Positions 26,214 to 33,315 of a DNA stretch of 64,000 nt are shown here, piece after piece. The DNA lies in contig QHME01000004.1 in the NCBI GenBank assembly GCA_003258735.1, positions 161,901 through 225,900 of the forward strand. Direction: 5' to 3'. The notes beneath the pieces are model-generated. The model ran no database searches. It was not told where the DNA came from and saw only the letters and a list, made by a program, of their open reading frames with translations. The stretch comes from Candidatus Melainabacteria bacterium (GTDB lineage Bacteria > Cyanobacteriota > Vampirovibrionia > Gastranaerophilales > Gastranaerophilaceae). Each line of letters opens with the position of its first letter. Positions within the stretch are counted from its first letter, which is position 1. The position numbers and the translations under genes were made by a program.

Positions 26214-27299
26214 CTATAGGATATTTTCATACTTTTCATTTAAAAAATATTTGCGTTTACGCCCTTCTCCATCATAATGAAGAAAGCCAGAATTTACCCA
26301 TTCTGAAACTAATAAACGTGCAGTTCTTGGAGCAAATTTAAAAAATTCTGCCACATCCTTTGCTGTTATATATTTTTGAGTTTCAAATAAATTCAAAATT
26401 TGTCGCTGCTTTGAGTCGAGCTCTCTTAATACTTTTACTTCATCTTTTGTATTCTTATTTTCTTCTGCTTTTTTATAAACAGAATTAAACGCAATAGTCA
26501 TACCATTGACAAAGTATTCAATCCATTTTGTAATATCTGATTCTGCACGTCCTAAGTAGTAGTTGTGCGATTTACCAATAGTTATGGCATCATAGTAGCC
26601 TTGTAAATCTTTTGCATAATATTCTTCCAGAGAATATATTCCTTTTAGGTCGTACCCTCCTTTATGTAGAGCTAATGTAGTTAAAAGCCTTGCAGTTCTT
26701 CCATTCCCGTCAAAATATGGGTGAATTGTAACAAATTGATAGTGGATAATTGCAGCTTTAATTGGTACAGGAATATCCTTTGTTGCATTTATCCAATTTA
26801 CAAATTCTTTCATTAACATTGGTACATCTTTAGCCTCTGGGGGCATATATACAATATTTCCAGACAAAGAATCCGTTATTACATTTTGCCACTCTCGATA
26901 TTCAGTTGGTTTGACCTTTTTACTCCCACCGCCTTCAACAAGTGCATGAATTTGCTTTATGTGCTTTTCAGTAATAGTTGCTTTGTCTTTAATCAGTTTT
27001 TCTATATAATCTAAGGCAATATAATATCCTTTGATTTCTTTTTCATCTCTAATTCTTCCTGTATTAGAAATTACTTTGTTCGGATTTTTTAAAACATTAT
27101 ATACTTCTTCTTGAGAAAGCCTGTTTCCTTCTATTTGAGTAGAATAGTGGATAGTTGTCATTTTAGCCGTTTCTCTAAGGGAAGTAAGGAGTTTGGGATT
27201 TATTGGTAAACTTTTAATACCCTCTTTAACCCTTTCAATTTGAATAAGATTATTAGCGATTGAATTTGTAATCTCGTATTTGGGTTCAAATTTTGCCAT
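26214..27299 (-). CDS. Fic-family protein with intact inhibitory motif and winged-helix C-terminus
   Basis: 361 aa. Fic core HPYFDGNGRTARLL (about residues 192-205) matches HPFxxGNGRxxR, with catalytic His. An autoinhibitory motif, STQIEGN (S53 to E57-G58), is present N-terminally, so this is a class II Fic whose AMP-transfer is held off until the Glu is displaced. The C-terminal 70 residues form a winged helix (LFETQKYITAKDVAEFFKFA, RLLVSEWVNSGFLHYDGEGR). Such Fic-wHTH proteins AMPylate or deAMPylate host targets and are common island cargo. AAGGAG precedes the ATG. No antitoxin-like partner is adjacent. Confidence 0.92.
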   Translation of the reverse strand: MAKFEPKYEITNSIANNLIQIERVKEGIKSLPINPKLLTSLRETAKMTTIHYSTQIEGNRLSQEEVYNVLKNPNKVISNTGRIRDEKEIKGYYIALDYIEKLIKDKATITEKHIKQIHALVEGGGSKKVKPTEYREWQNVITDSLSGNIVYMPPEAKDVPMLMKEFVNWINATKDIPVPIKAAIIHYQFVTIHPYFDGNGRTARLLTTLALHKGGYDLKGIYSLEEYYAKDLQGYYDAITIGKSHNYYLGRAESDITKWIEYFVNGMTIAFNSVYKKAEENKNTKDEVKVLRELDSKQRQILNLFETQKYITAKDVAEFFKFAPRTARLLVSEWVNSGFLHYDGEGRKRKYFLNEKYENIL

Positions 27300-27417
27300 A
27301 TTAGCTCCTTATTTTTGCCACTATTTTGCCACATTCTTGCCACAAAGTCAAGGTTATGCTTATTATAATGATTAATTCAAAAAATATTTATGTTACTATT
27401 TTTATGAGGTATATGAT

Positions 27418-27747
27418 ATGGGTATAAATTTTAGTTTTAATTCTTTTGGGAACAGTACACAAAATAATGCAATTACAGTAAATTATAACGATATTGATAA
27501 ACTTTTAGAACACTTAAAAGAAGTTAATATTCCAAGTTCTGATATTTCCGAATTAAAAACCGCAATAGAACTAGATAAAAAAGAAACTTCAAAAATGGAT
27601 TCAGTAGGAAGAAATGTTCAAAAATGGTGTTTGTCTATTTTTGAAAAAGTTACATCTGGTTTGATAGTAAATACAACTTTACCAATAGTAAAAGAAAAAA
27701 TCGCATCTATTTTATCTACTATTTATCAGTTTCCAGTTCAATTCTAG
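27418..27747 (+). CDS. Small protein facing the AbiTii-like gene, 109 aa
   Basis: Not recognised as a family. N-terminus INFSFNSFGNSTQNNAITVN is Asn/Ser-rich and beta-like, then helices (NDIDKLLEHLKEVNIPSSDI; VQKWCLSIFEKVTSGLIVNT) and a final hydrophobic helix (LPIVKEKIASILSTIYQFPV). The helix pattern resembles the C-terminal part of some AbiTii proteins. Its 3' end overlaps the AbiTii-like gene by 29 bases, tail to tail, and its FNSFGNSTQNNAI segment resembles FNSYDGSTQNTRI at the end of that protein. GAGG lies 8 bases before the ATG. Possible partner of the AbiTii-like protein. Confidence 0.6.
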   Translation: MGINFSFNSFGNSTQNNAITVNYNDIDKLLEHLKEVNIPSSDISELKTAIELDKKETSKMDSVGRNVQKWCLSIFEKVTSGLIVNTTLPIVKEKIASILSTIYQFPVQF

Positions 27748-28378
27748 TATTTTGAGTACTTCCATCATATGAATTAAAATTGTTTTGAATGAACTTATTA
27801 ATGACAGGATTTATTGTGTCTTGCTGTTCCTTAGTTGGATTTTTAAACAAATTTTCCAACTCTGCACTATTAAATTTATCCTCCATTTCAAACATTAAAT
27901 CTAATAGTTTTGACCTTATTGTACTTAATACTCCTACGATAAAAGACTTTCCTATAGGTACGTATGCATTAGTTACAACATAACCATTCACAATTGGCTC
28001 TGATAAAATTTGATATAATTCTGGAGGAATTGTTTTATAAATTTCTTCTTGTTTTGCAAGTTCTATTAACTCTGAAATTTTTTCTGGAAATGCACAGTAA
28101 GTCAATTTTTCTAAACCGTGCTTTTTTAAATGAAGCGTAGCAAGAGTAACATTAGCTCTTCTGCATTTCATATTTTCAATTGTTCCCATCAAGCTACCCT
28201 TATATATTCGATAGGCTGGAACTTCGTTTTTATATCCATTAAGTTCAGAATTTACAAATGTGGCTAACTCTTTATTTTTAAGCTTATGTGCCAATACTTT
28301 TAATTTAAGTAAAATATCATTTAAAGGATATGAGGTTGTTGTCAAACCAGACAAGATTTCGTTGTATATATCGCTCAT
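27719..28378 (-). CDS. AbiTii-domain-like protein (putative abortive-infection factor)
   Basis: 219 aa. The N-terminal 110 residues carry the AbiTii pattern: PLNDILLKLKVLAHKLKNKE, LATFVNSELNGYKNEVPAYR (helix, then ELNGY..(V)PAYR), then a basic beta strand. The C-terminal half is a helical domain (VGVLSTIRSKLLDLMFEMED; ENLFKNPTKEQQDTINPVI) ending in an Asn-rich tail. AbiTii domains are found in predicted phage-defence proteins; the mechanism is not established. The ATG at 28378 is used because TATAAT stands exactly 6 bases upstream (leaderless); the TTG at 28393 would lie inside that -10. Confidence 0.72.
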   Translation of the reverse strand: MSDIYNEILSGLTTTSYPLNDILLKLKVLAHKLKNKELATFVNSELNGYKNEVPAYRIYKGSLMGTIENMKCRRANVTLATLHLKKHGLEKLTYCAFPEKISELIELAKQEEIYKTIPPELYQILSEPIVNGYVVTNAYVPIGKSFIVGVLSTIRSKLLDLMFEMEDKFNSAELENLFKNPTKEQQDTINPVINKFIQNNFNSYDGSTQNTRIELETDK

Positions 28379-28384
28379 AGCATT

Positions 28385-28412
28385 ATTATACAACTAGGAA
28401 TTGATATGTCTA
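28385..28412 (-). promoter_or_regulatory. Promoter of the AbiTii-like gene, leaderless type
   Basis: On the - strand TAGACA (28412-28407), 16 bases, TATAAT (28390-28385), 6 bases (AATGCT), ATG at 28378. Confidence 0.7.
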
Positions 28413-28533
28413 AAATTATTTAATAAAAAATTAATTATTTAAAATAATAGCTCTCTTATTTATGCACACTCAAATTCATTATGGTGCATAAGTTTATTGT
28501 GAGCAGGACACAATATATGTATCCTAGTTAGCC

Positions 28534-28809
28534 TTATTTGGAATTATTTTCATGACCCTCTATCGAGCTTTTAGGAACAAATTTTAATTCATAACCAAAT
28601 AACTCTGCTATGTCCATTAGTTCTGCTGTTTTAAATGTTGCACGTGCAAATTTATTCATAAGATTTGAAACAGAACCAGAACGACCATATTTTTCATTTA
28701 GCATTTTAGCAAGTTTATATATAGACGTGTTTTGTTCTTTTAAAAAGTCTTTAACAAGCCTTCTAATACGCTCTTTTTGTTTCTCTGATACTTTGTATAT
28801 TTCTGTCAT
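28534..28809 (-). CDS. Small helix-turn-helix DNA-binding protein, 91 aa
   Basis: A single helix-turn-helix domain: RIRRLVKDFLKEQNTSIYKL (helix 1), AKMLNEKYGRSGSVSNLMNK (helices 2-3) and FKTAELMDIAELFGYELKFV. Similar in length and layout to small XRE-like phage/island regulators that have LKF/LEFVPK at the end. The shared upstream region with the gene at 28957 holds matching inverted and direct repeats (28830-28938), which are its likely operators. AGGTG lies upstream of the ATG. Confidence 0.75.
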   Translation of the reverse strand: MTEIYKVSEKQKERIRRLVKDFLKEQNTSIYKLAKMLNEKYGRSGSVSNLMNKFARATFKTAELMDIAELFGYELKFVPKSSIEGHENNSK

Positions 28810-28829
28810 TTGTTCACCTCTATAAATAT

Positions 28830-28938
28830 TATAGCACTATTTTGTAATATATCACTCTTTTGTAAATATTTGTGTTGACGATTTCTCAAAAGCGTTGACT
28901 TTTATAGAAATGTGATACATCATGAAAGAGTGATATAT
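28830..28938. promoter_or_regulatory. Operator array between divergent 28534 and 28957 genes
   Basis: Three related sites. TATAGCACTATTTTGTA (28830-28846) and TATATCACTCTTTTGTA (28848-28864) are direct repeats 18 bases apart. ATATATCACTCTTT (28847-28860) recurs inverted as AAAGAGTGATATAT at 28925-28938. Two TTGAC hexamers (28875, 28894) lie between, so the sites flank the + strand promoter, as for a phage-type repressor. Confidence 0.75.
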
Positions 28939-28956
28939 AAATAAAAGGAGGTCAAA

Positions 28957-29247
28957 ATGACAAACGTAATTTACACAAACACAAACTTGGAAGACGAAAT
29001 CAAAACAATTAAAGCTCTTGAAGCAAAATTACAAGAGTTAAAAGAACTTAAAGAAGAAAAAGAAAATCTTGTGAAAAAAGTTTTGGACGATGCAGGGATT
29101 GAAGAATTACAAGTTGGAGCATTTACAGTCAGATTTACAAATGTTGTAAGAAATGGTTTCAACACATCTGCATTCAAAAAGAAGTATTTAGAACTTTATA
29201 ACGCTTTTATCAAACAAAGTTCTTACCGAAAATTCCGTATTTCATAG
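28957..29247 (+). CDS. Small phage-like coiled-coil protein, 96 aa
   Basis: An N-terminal coiled coil (IKTIKALEAKLQELKELKEE), a short strand pair (IEELQVGAFTVRFTNVVRNG), then the ending FNTSAFKKKYLELYNAFIKQ and SSYRKFRIS. The pattern F[DN]T..FKK..PELY..F.K....R.F.. is one I know from small uncharacterised phage and island proteins usually found near recombination genes. Strong AAGGAGG 6 bases before the ATG implies high expression, probably under control of the operator array upstream. Function unknown. Confidence 0.7.
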   Translation: MTNVIYTNTNLEDEIKTIKALEAKLQELKELKEEKENLVKKVLDDAGIEELQVGAFTVRFTNVVRNGFNTSAFKKKYLELYNAFIKQSSYRKFRIS

Positions 29248-29343
29248 TTAAGTGGGGTAAATCCCCACTTTTAGTATTAAATCTTTGTACTCCGCTAATA
29301 ATAAGAGTTTGGGCAGATAATCATAAAATAAGGAAGTTAAAAA

Positions 29344-29937
29344 ATGAGTAAAATATTTGCATATATAAGGGTTTCTACTCGTGAACAAAACGAAAATAGA
29401 CAACTTGATTCCCTTACAGGGTTCAAGGTTGATGAAATTTTTATAGAAAAAGCCAGTGGAAAGAATTTTGTAGGACGTGAAAAATATCAGCAAATGAAAT
29501 CAAAACTTAGAAAAGGAGATTTGTTAGTTGTTAAAAGTATAGATAGGTTTGGTCGAAATTATTCTCAGATTTGTAAAGAATGGGAGTCTATAATCAATAT
29601 GGGGGTAGATATTCAAGTTCTTGATATGCCAATTTTAAATACTCGTAACAATCAAAATGGATTGACAGGAAGATTGATTACCGATATTGTTTTGAAACTA
29701 CTTGGATATGTTGCAGAGCGAGAAAGAGATAATATTAAAGTACGACAAGCAGAAGGAATCGCAAGTGCAAAATCAAGAGGGGTTAAATTTGGAAGACCAA
29801 ATGCAGAAATTCCAAAAGATTTTATAAGGGCTTATGAATTATATAAGAATGGATTGATAAAAGTTAAGGATGTAATGTCTATGTGTAATATTGCTAAAAG
29901 TACATTTTATAAATACCAAAAGTCTATAAAAGTATAA
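29344..29937 (+). CDS. Serine recombinase (resolvase/invertase family)
   Basis: 197 aa, normal length for a small serine resolvase or invertase. Catalytic domain: FAYIRVSTREQNENRQ with the nucleophile Ser at about residue 10 and Arg 8, then KGDLLVVKSIDRFGRNYSQI (second and third Arg), long E helix, and the C-terminal Hin-like helix-turn-helix (AYELYKNGLIKVKDVMSMCN, STFYKYQK). It could resolve cointegrates or dimers, or invert DNA. A 28-bp dyad at 30007-30034, 70 bases downstream, is a candidate crossover site. GGAAG precedes the ATG. Confidence 0.93.
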   Translation: MSKIFAYIRVSTREQNENRQLDSLTGFKVDEIFIEKASGKNFVGREKYQQMKSKLRKGDLLVVKSIDRFGRNYSQICKEWESIINMGVDIQVLDMPILNTRNNQNGLTGRLITDIVLKLLGYVAERERDNIKVRQAEGIASAKSRGVKFGRPNAEIPKDFIRAYELYKNGLIKVKDVMSMCNIAKSTFYKYQKSIKV

Positions 29938-30006
29938 GTGCTTTTCATGTACCTTTTCTTTATAAAATAACAACTAAATTTCATTGATTTTACGTTGTAT
30001 AAAATA

Positions 30007-30034
30007 GTCCACAAAAAGTACACTTTTCATGGAC
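30007..30034. other. Candidate recombination site for the serine recombinase
   Basis: 28-bp imperfect dyad that begins GTCCACAAAAAGT and ends ACTTTTCATGGAC; 24 of 28 positions are symmetric. Its right half (CTTTTCATG) recurs at 29942-29950 beside the recombinase stop codon, so a second partial site may lie there. Size matches resolvase subsites. Confidence 0.55.
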
Positions 30035-30105
30035 ACTGTTTTCACGTTATGGAGGTGAAATCTTTTAATTATTAACACCCAATAATAGAAATATTATTTG
30101 GTCTC

Positions 30106-30585
30106 TTAGCGTAATCTGCTTGGTTTATATTCGCCATGCTGATTGAAGTTATACTCAATTCTTTTGTTACCAATTTTAGACGGTTTGTATTCTCCATGTT
30201 GGTTGAAGTTGTAATCTATACGTTCATCTCCAATAGCAGTTGGTACAAATTCTCCATGCTGATTATAATTATATTTGACTTCTCTATTTCCTATACGTAT
30301 CGGAACAAATTCCCCATGTTGATTATAACCATATTTTATTTTTTCATTTCCAATTTTTGAGGGTTTATATTCGCCGTGTTGATTAAAATTGTAATCTACA
30401 CGTTTTGAACCAACACTACTATTAACAAATTCCGCATGTTGGTTAAAGCCGTAATTAAAACTTGAATCGTCATCAAAAAGACTGTCATTTTCGTAGTCAT
30501 TAAAATCATCATCATTTTCTGAATAATCGTTGCAATAATCTTTTGCCATTTCTAAAGCCGCATTACATAAAAATTCTAATATCAT
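30106..30585 (-). CDS. Protein made of six 20-residue tandem repeats
   Basis: 159 aa, not recognised. Residues 1-20 form a helix (MILEFLCNAALEMAKDYCND), 20-46 are very acidic (SENDDDFNDYENDSLFDDD), then from residue 47 to the end six copies of a 20-aa unit, [FY]NQHGE[FY]xPxxIGxxx[IV]xY[NG], the first slightly divergent (FNQHAEF) and the last cut at 13 residues. At the DNA level units are 60 bp and only partly conserved, so the protein sequence is under selection. The ATG at 30585 has GAAAGGAAA upstream. It is the last gene downstream of the helicase, after a 36-base gap plus possible promoter. Function unknown; the repeat looks like a small ligand- or wall-binding unit. Confidence 0.75.
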   Translation of the reverse strand: MILEFLCNAALEMAKDYCNDYSENDDDFNDYENDSLFDDDSSFNYGFNQHAEFVNSSVGSKRVDYNFNQHGEYKPSKIGNEKIKYGYNQHGEFVPIRIGNREVKYNYNQHGEFVPTAIGDERIDYNFNQHGEYKPSKIGNKRIEYNFNQHGEYKPSRLR

Positions 30586-30636
30586 AAATTTTCCTTTCAA
30601 ATTTTACTTTTATAGTTCGTCAAAAATAATTGTACG

Positions 30637-33156
30637 TTATGACATGTTTTCAAATTCTTGCTTGGAAACTTTTGTATTAAATCCACCAATAACAAGTTCT
30701 TCATGTTTAGAAAGTCCGGTGTAAGACAAACTTGCATCTTCATATCGTTTGAATGCAAAGACTGCTGAGTTCATTAGTTGTTCATTAAAAATCCCAATAC
30801 TTACAAGTAATTCAAAATCCGGAATTGTCAGCCCTGTAACTTTTTTGAATAATTCCGGCTCTAATTGTGTAATTACATCTTTTAATGTTTGTTCTCTATC
30901 GTCTGTAAGATACATAAATACAGGAATACGAGTCGCAAATTTCAACAATTTTTCTTGAATTTCTTTACGTTTAGATTTGATTTCTTTTTCTTGTTCTGTA
31001 AGTTCTTTCTTTTCTTCCTTGCTCAAAGATTCTTTTTTCTCTTGTTTAGCTTTTTTGAGAGCTTCTGATTTGTTTACAAGTGTTGTAAGTTCTTTGTTTA
31101 GGTTTCTAAATCCCTCAATTTTTTCTAACGCCTCCATAGCCTTATCAGATTCTAATAGTTTAGCAAGGGTTAAGTTATCAACATTTACAAGCATTGCACT
31201 TTCCCAACGTCTGGCAAGCATTGAAGATGCTGTTCCAGATATCACAAGGTCTAAAAGTTCATTGGCATCAATAATATCCATGTGCGAACCATCGTAACAT
31301 AATACCGGTAAGAAACTTATAAATTCTGAGACTTTTTGTTCCGGAGTTTCTGTTGAATTTACATTTAATCTTGCAGAATAATCTGCGATTTGTTTTAATG
31401 CTCTGTCTGGAGCAAAATCAAAGACATAGCAAGTATCTTTAATAATTGCTTTTTCATTTGGGTTTAACCCATCCGGATTTTTGACTGTCCAAGGTGATTG
31501 AACTCTGAATGCTGATTGAAAATATGTTTCCGGACTTGCCGTATCTCTCAGCATAAATATTCCGCCCCATTCCGCAACTGTTACACCCGTTGTAAGTTTT
31601 CCGCAAGATAAAGTTATTGTTTTTGTATTAAAACCATTTTTAATTGCTTCCCTAACAGGTTTAAGAGCTTCTACTCCCATGCCGGCATCATTTCCTGCAC
31701 AAATGATTACATCATATTCTTTATAGAATGGATGATTTTTCAAAAGTTCGCCCATAGCTTTGCAACTTGCAACTGATGGCAAGAACCAAAATGTATGGTT
31801 TAATGCTCCTAACAATCTATAATCAGAATATGGCATTGGTGGCTTTTTCCCGATTTTTAACTCATCAATAGTTGTCGGTTTGTATTGTCCTCTGATTAAG
31901 TTTAGCCAATTAACAACTTCATTTTCATATTTGAATTTTGGAGTTCCGTTACTATCACTTGCAGAGAAAAACTCATTCAAAGAAAATTCATCAAACTCTC
32001 CTGCCATAGCTATTTGTTTAATTTCATCCGGCATTTTGTAAGTCATCATAACCATTTTAGGAAGTTCTAAGTATGGATTTGGTCCATTTTTTTCATCCCA
32101 ATTAGCTTTTTCTTTTTGTTCATCTGTATAAGTCCAGTTGAAAATTTGGTCTTCCATAAAGTCGCCATTATTTAAGGCTCTAAATGGAGTGCCCGACAAG
32201 TATAAATAAGCCCCTGTAGTCAATGGCATTTGTTCTTCATCATAGTAATCCAAGCCATCGCCGTTTTGTTTTGCCTGTTCTTTTTTGTCTTCTGCATCAT
32301 ACAAATCTTTTGCAGAATCACGCCAAGCTCCAAAATGATACTCATCAAGAATTATGCAATCCCAGTTAATAAGGTGAATTTCTTCGTTTCTAGGTTTAAT
32401 TCCACCTGCTTCTGTTTTTTGCAAAACGTCTTGAAAACTTGCAAACCAAACAAAAGGTTTGTCGTGGTCGATTTCGGAATATTGTGTTCCTTTTCTTGAA
32501 ATAAATTGCCAATCTTGAAAATCCACATGGGATTTCAAATCTTCTTCCCAAGAGTTTTCAACAGCAGGTTTGAATGTTAAAACTAAAACCTTTGACCAAT
32601 TCATTTCTTTTGCTAATTGGTAAGAAGTGAAAGTTTTGCCAAAACGCATTTTTGCATTCCATAAAAAGTGCGGAGTTTTACCCTCCCGCTTATAGCTGTA
32701 TTTTCTAAAATACTCGCTTGTCATTTTTACCGCTTGAGCCTGCTCCGGTCGCATTTTAAAATTTGCGATACGTTTTGAAACATCTATTTTGTGATTTTTT
32801 ACAGCAAAAATTGCTTGCTCAACTTCTTCTAAAGTACATTCAAACCATTCAGTATTAGGGAATCTGTAACAACCTAAATTTTCAAGAACTTTATGTACCT
32901 CGTGGTCGGTAAAATAGGTTTTCTCGATGTCGTTTCTTATGGCAATTTCATCTAACAATATTTCAAAAGGCGTAGATGTAGGTTTGTTTGTCCCAAATTG
33001 TTCAGCAATACGTTCTACTGCTGAAAGTCTTGTTGTAAAACCAACTTTGATTAAACCTCTACCCTGCCTTTTACCTTGCCACGGAGTTTCTTTGTATTGT
33101 GGCTCTGTATAAGCATATATGCGTGGTATTTTGTTGTTAGATAAAATTTCAGCCAT
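30637..33156 (-). CDS. GIY-YIG (T5orf172-like) nuclease / DEAD-type helicase fusion, restriction subunit
   Basis: 839 aa. N-terminal domain (about 10-115) resembles T5orf172/GIY-YIG endonucleases: PRIYAYTEP, then GRGLIKVGFTTRLSAVERIA with the Arg, and a late NTEWFECTLEEVEQAIF. Next is a superfamily 2 helicase: Walker A WNAKMRFGKTFTSYQL (about 166-180), motif II ILDEYHFGAW (DEYH, about 270), motif III LYLSGTPFRAL, motif VI TYFQSAFRVQSPW. A coiled-coil Lys/Glu region (about 680-730) follows. It resembles the translocase/nuclease of type III-like or Eco57I-linked restriction systems and would cut unmodified DNA with the methyltransferases at 33316-35486. GGGAG precedes the ATG; 13 bases downstream of a 43-aa ORF. 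Confidence 0.85.
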   Translation of the reverse strand: MAEILSNNKIPRIYAYTEPQYKETPWQGKRQGRGLIKVGFTTRLSAVERIAEQFGTNKPTSTPFEILLDEIAIRNDIEKTYFTDHEVHKVLENLGCYRFPNTEWFECTLEEVEQAIFAVKNHKIDVSKRIANFKMRPEQAQAVKMTSEYFRKYSYKREGKTPHFLWNAKMRFGKTFTSYQLAKEMNWSKVLVLTFKPAVENSWEEDLKSHVDFQDWQFISRKGTQYSEIDHDKPFVWFASFQDVLQKTEAGGIKPRNEEIHLINWDCIILDEYHFGAWRDSAKDLYDAEDKKEQAKQNGDGLDYYDEEQMPLTTGAYLYLSGTPFRALNNGDFMEDQIFNWTYTDEQKEKANWDEKNGPNPYLELPKMVMMTYKMPDEIKQIAMAGEFDEFSLNEFFSASDSNGTPKFKYENEVVNWLNLIRGQYKPTTIDELKIGKKPPMPYSDYRLLGALNHTFWFLPSVASCKAMGELLKNHPFYKEYDVIICAGNDAGMGVEALKPVREAIKNGFNTKTITLSCGKLTTGVTVAEWGGIFMLRDTASPETYFQSAFRVQSPWTVKNPDGLNPNEKAIIKDTCYVFDFAPDRALKQIADYSARLNVNSTETPEQKVSEFISFLPVLCYDGSHMDIIDANELLDLVISGTASSMLARRWESAMLVNVDNLTLAKLLESDKAMEALEKIEGFRNLNKELTTLVNKSEALKKAKQEKKESLSKEEKKELTEQEKEIKSKRKEIQEKLLKFATRIPVFMYLTDDREQTLKDVITQLEPELFKKVTGLTIPDFELLVSIGIFNEQLMNSAVFAFKRYEDASLSYTGLSKHEELVIGGFNTKVSKQEFENMS

Positions 33157-33169
33157 AATTTACTCCCGT

Positions 33170-33301
33170 TTATTTCAAATTAAACTTTTTTAGTAGTTTT
33201 GAAACCTTTTGTTTTGTTTTCCAAGATACGAAATCTTCTCCAGTTAAACGAATATTAAAAAATCTTTTTATTTTTCGTATTATTTTAAAAATAAAATCCA
33301 T
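33170..33301 (-). CDS. Small basic protein, 43 aa, between methyltransferase and helicase
   Basis: ATG at 33301 with GAAAGGAAACAA directly upstream, 44 codons to TAA. The product is very basic (12 Lys, 3 Arg): helix MDFIFKIIRKIKRFFNIRLT then GEDFVSWKTKQKVSKLLKK. It fills the only sizeable gap in the operon, and helicase translation starts 13 bases after its stop. Candidate accessory or DNA-binding subunit, or an antitoxin-like guard; it could also be a leader-type peptide. Too short for most gene finders. Confidence 0.6.
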   Translation of the reverse strand: MDFIFKIIRKIKRFFNIRLTGEDFVSWKTKQKVSKLLKKFNLK

Positions 33302-33315
33302 TTGTTTCCTTTCTA

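Noticed and set aside
30106..30585. 60-bp repeat array as a CRISPR
   Set aside because: Repeats are in frame, contiguous, without spacers, and translate to conserved 20-residue units.
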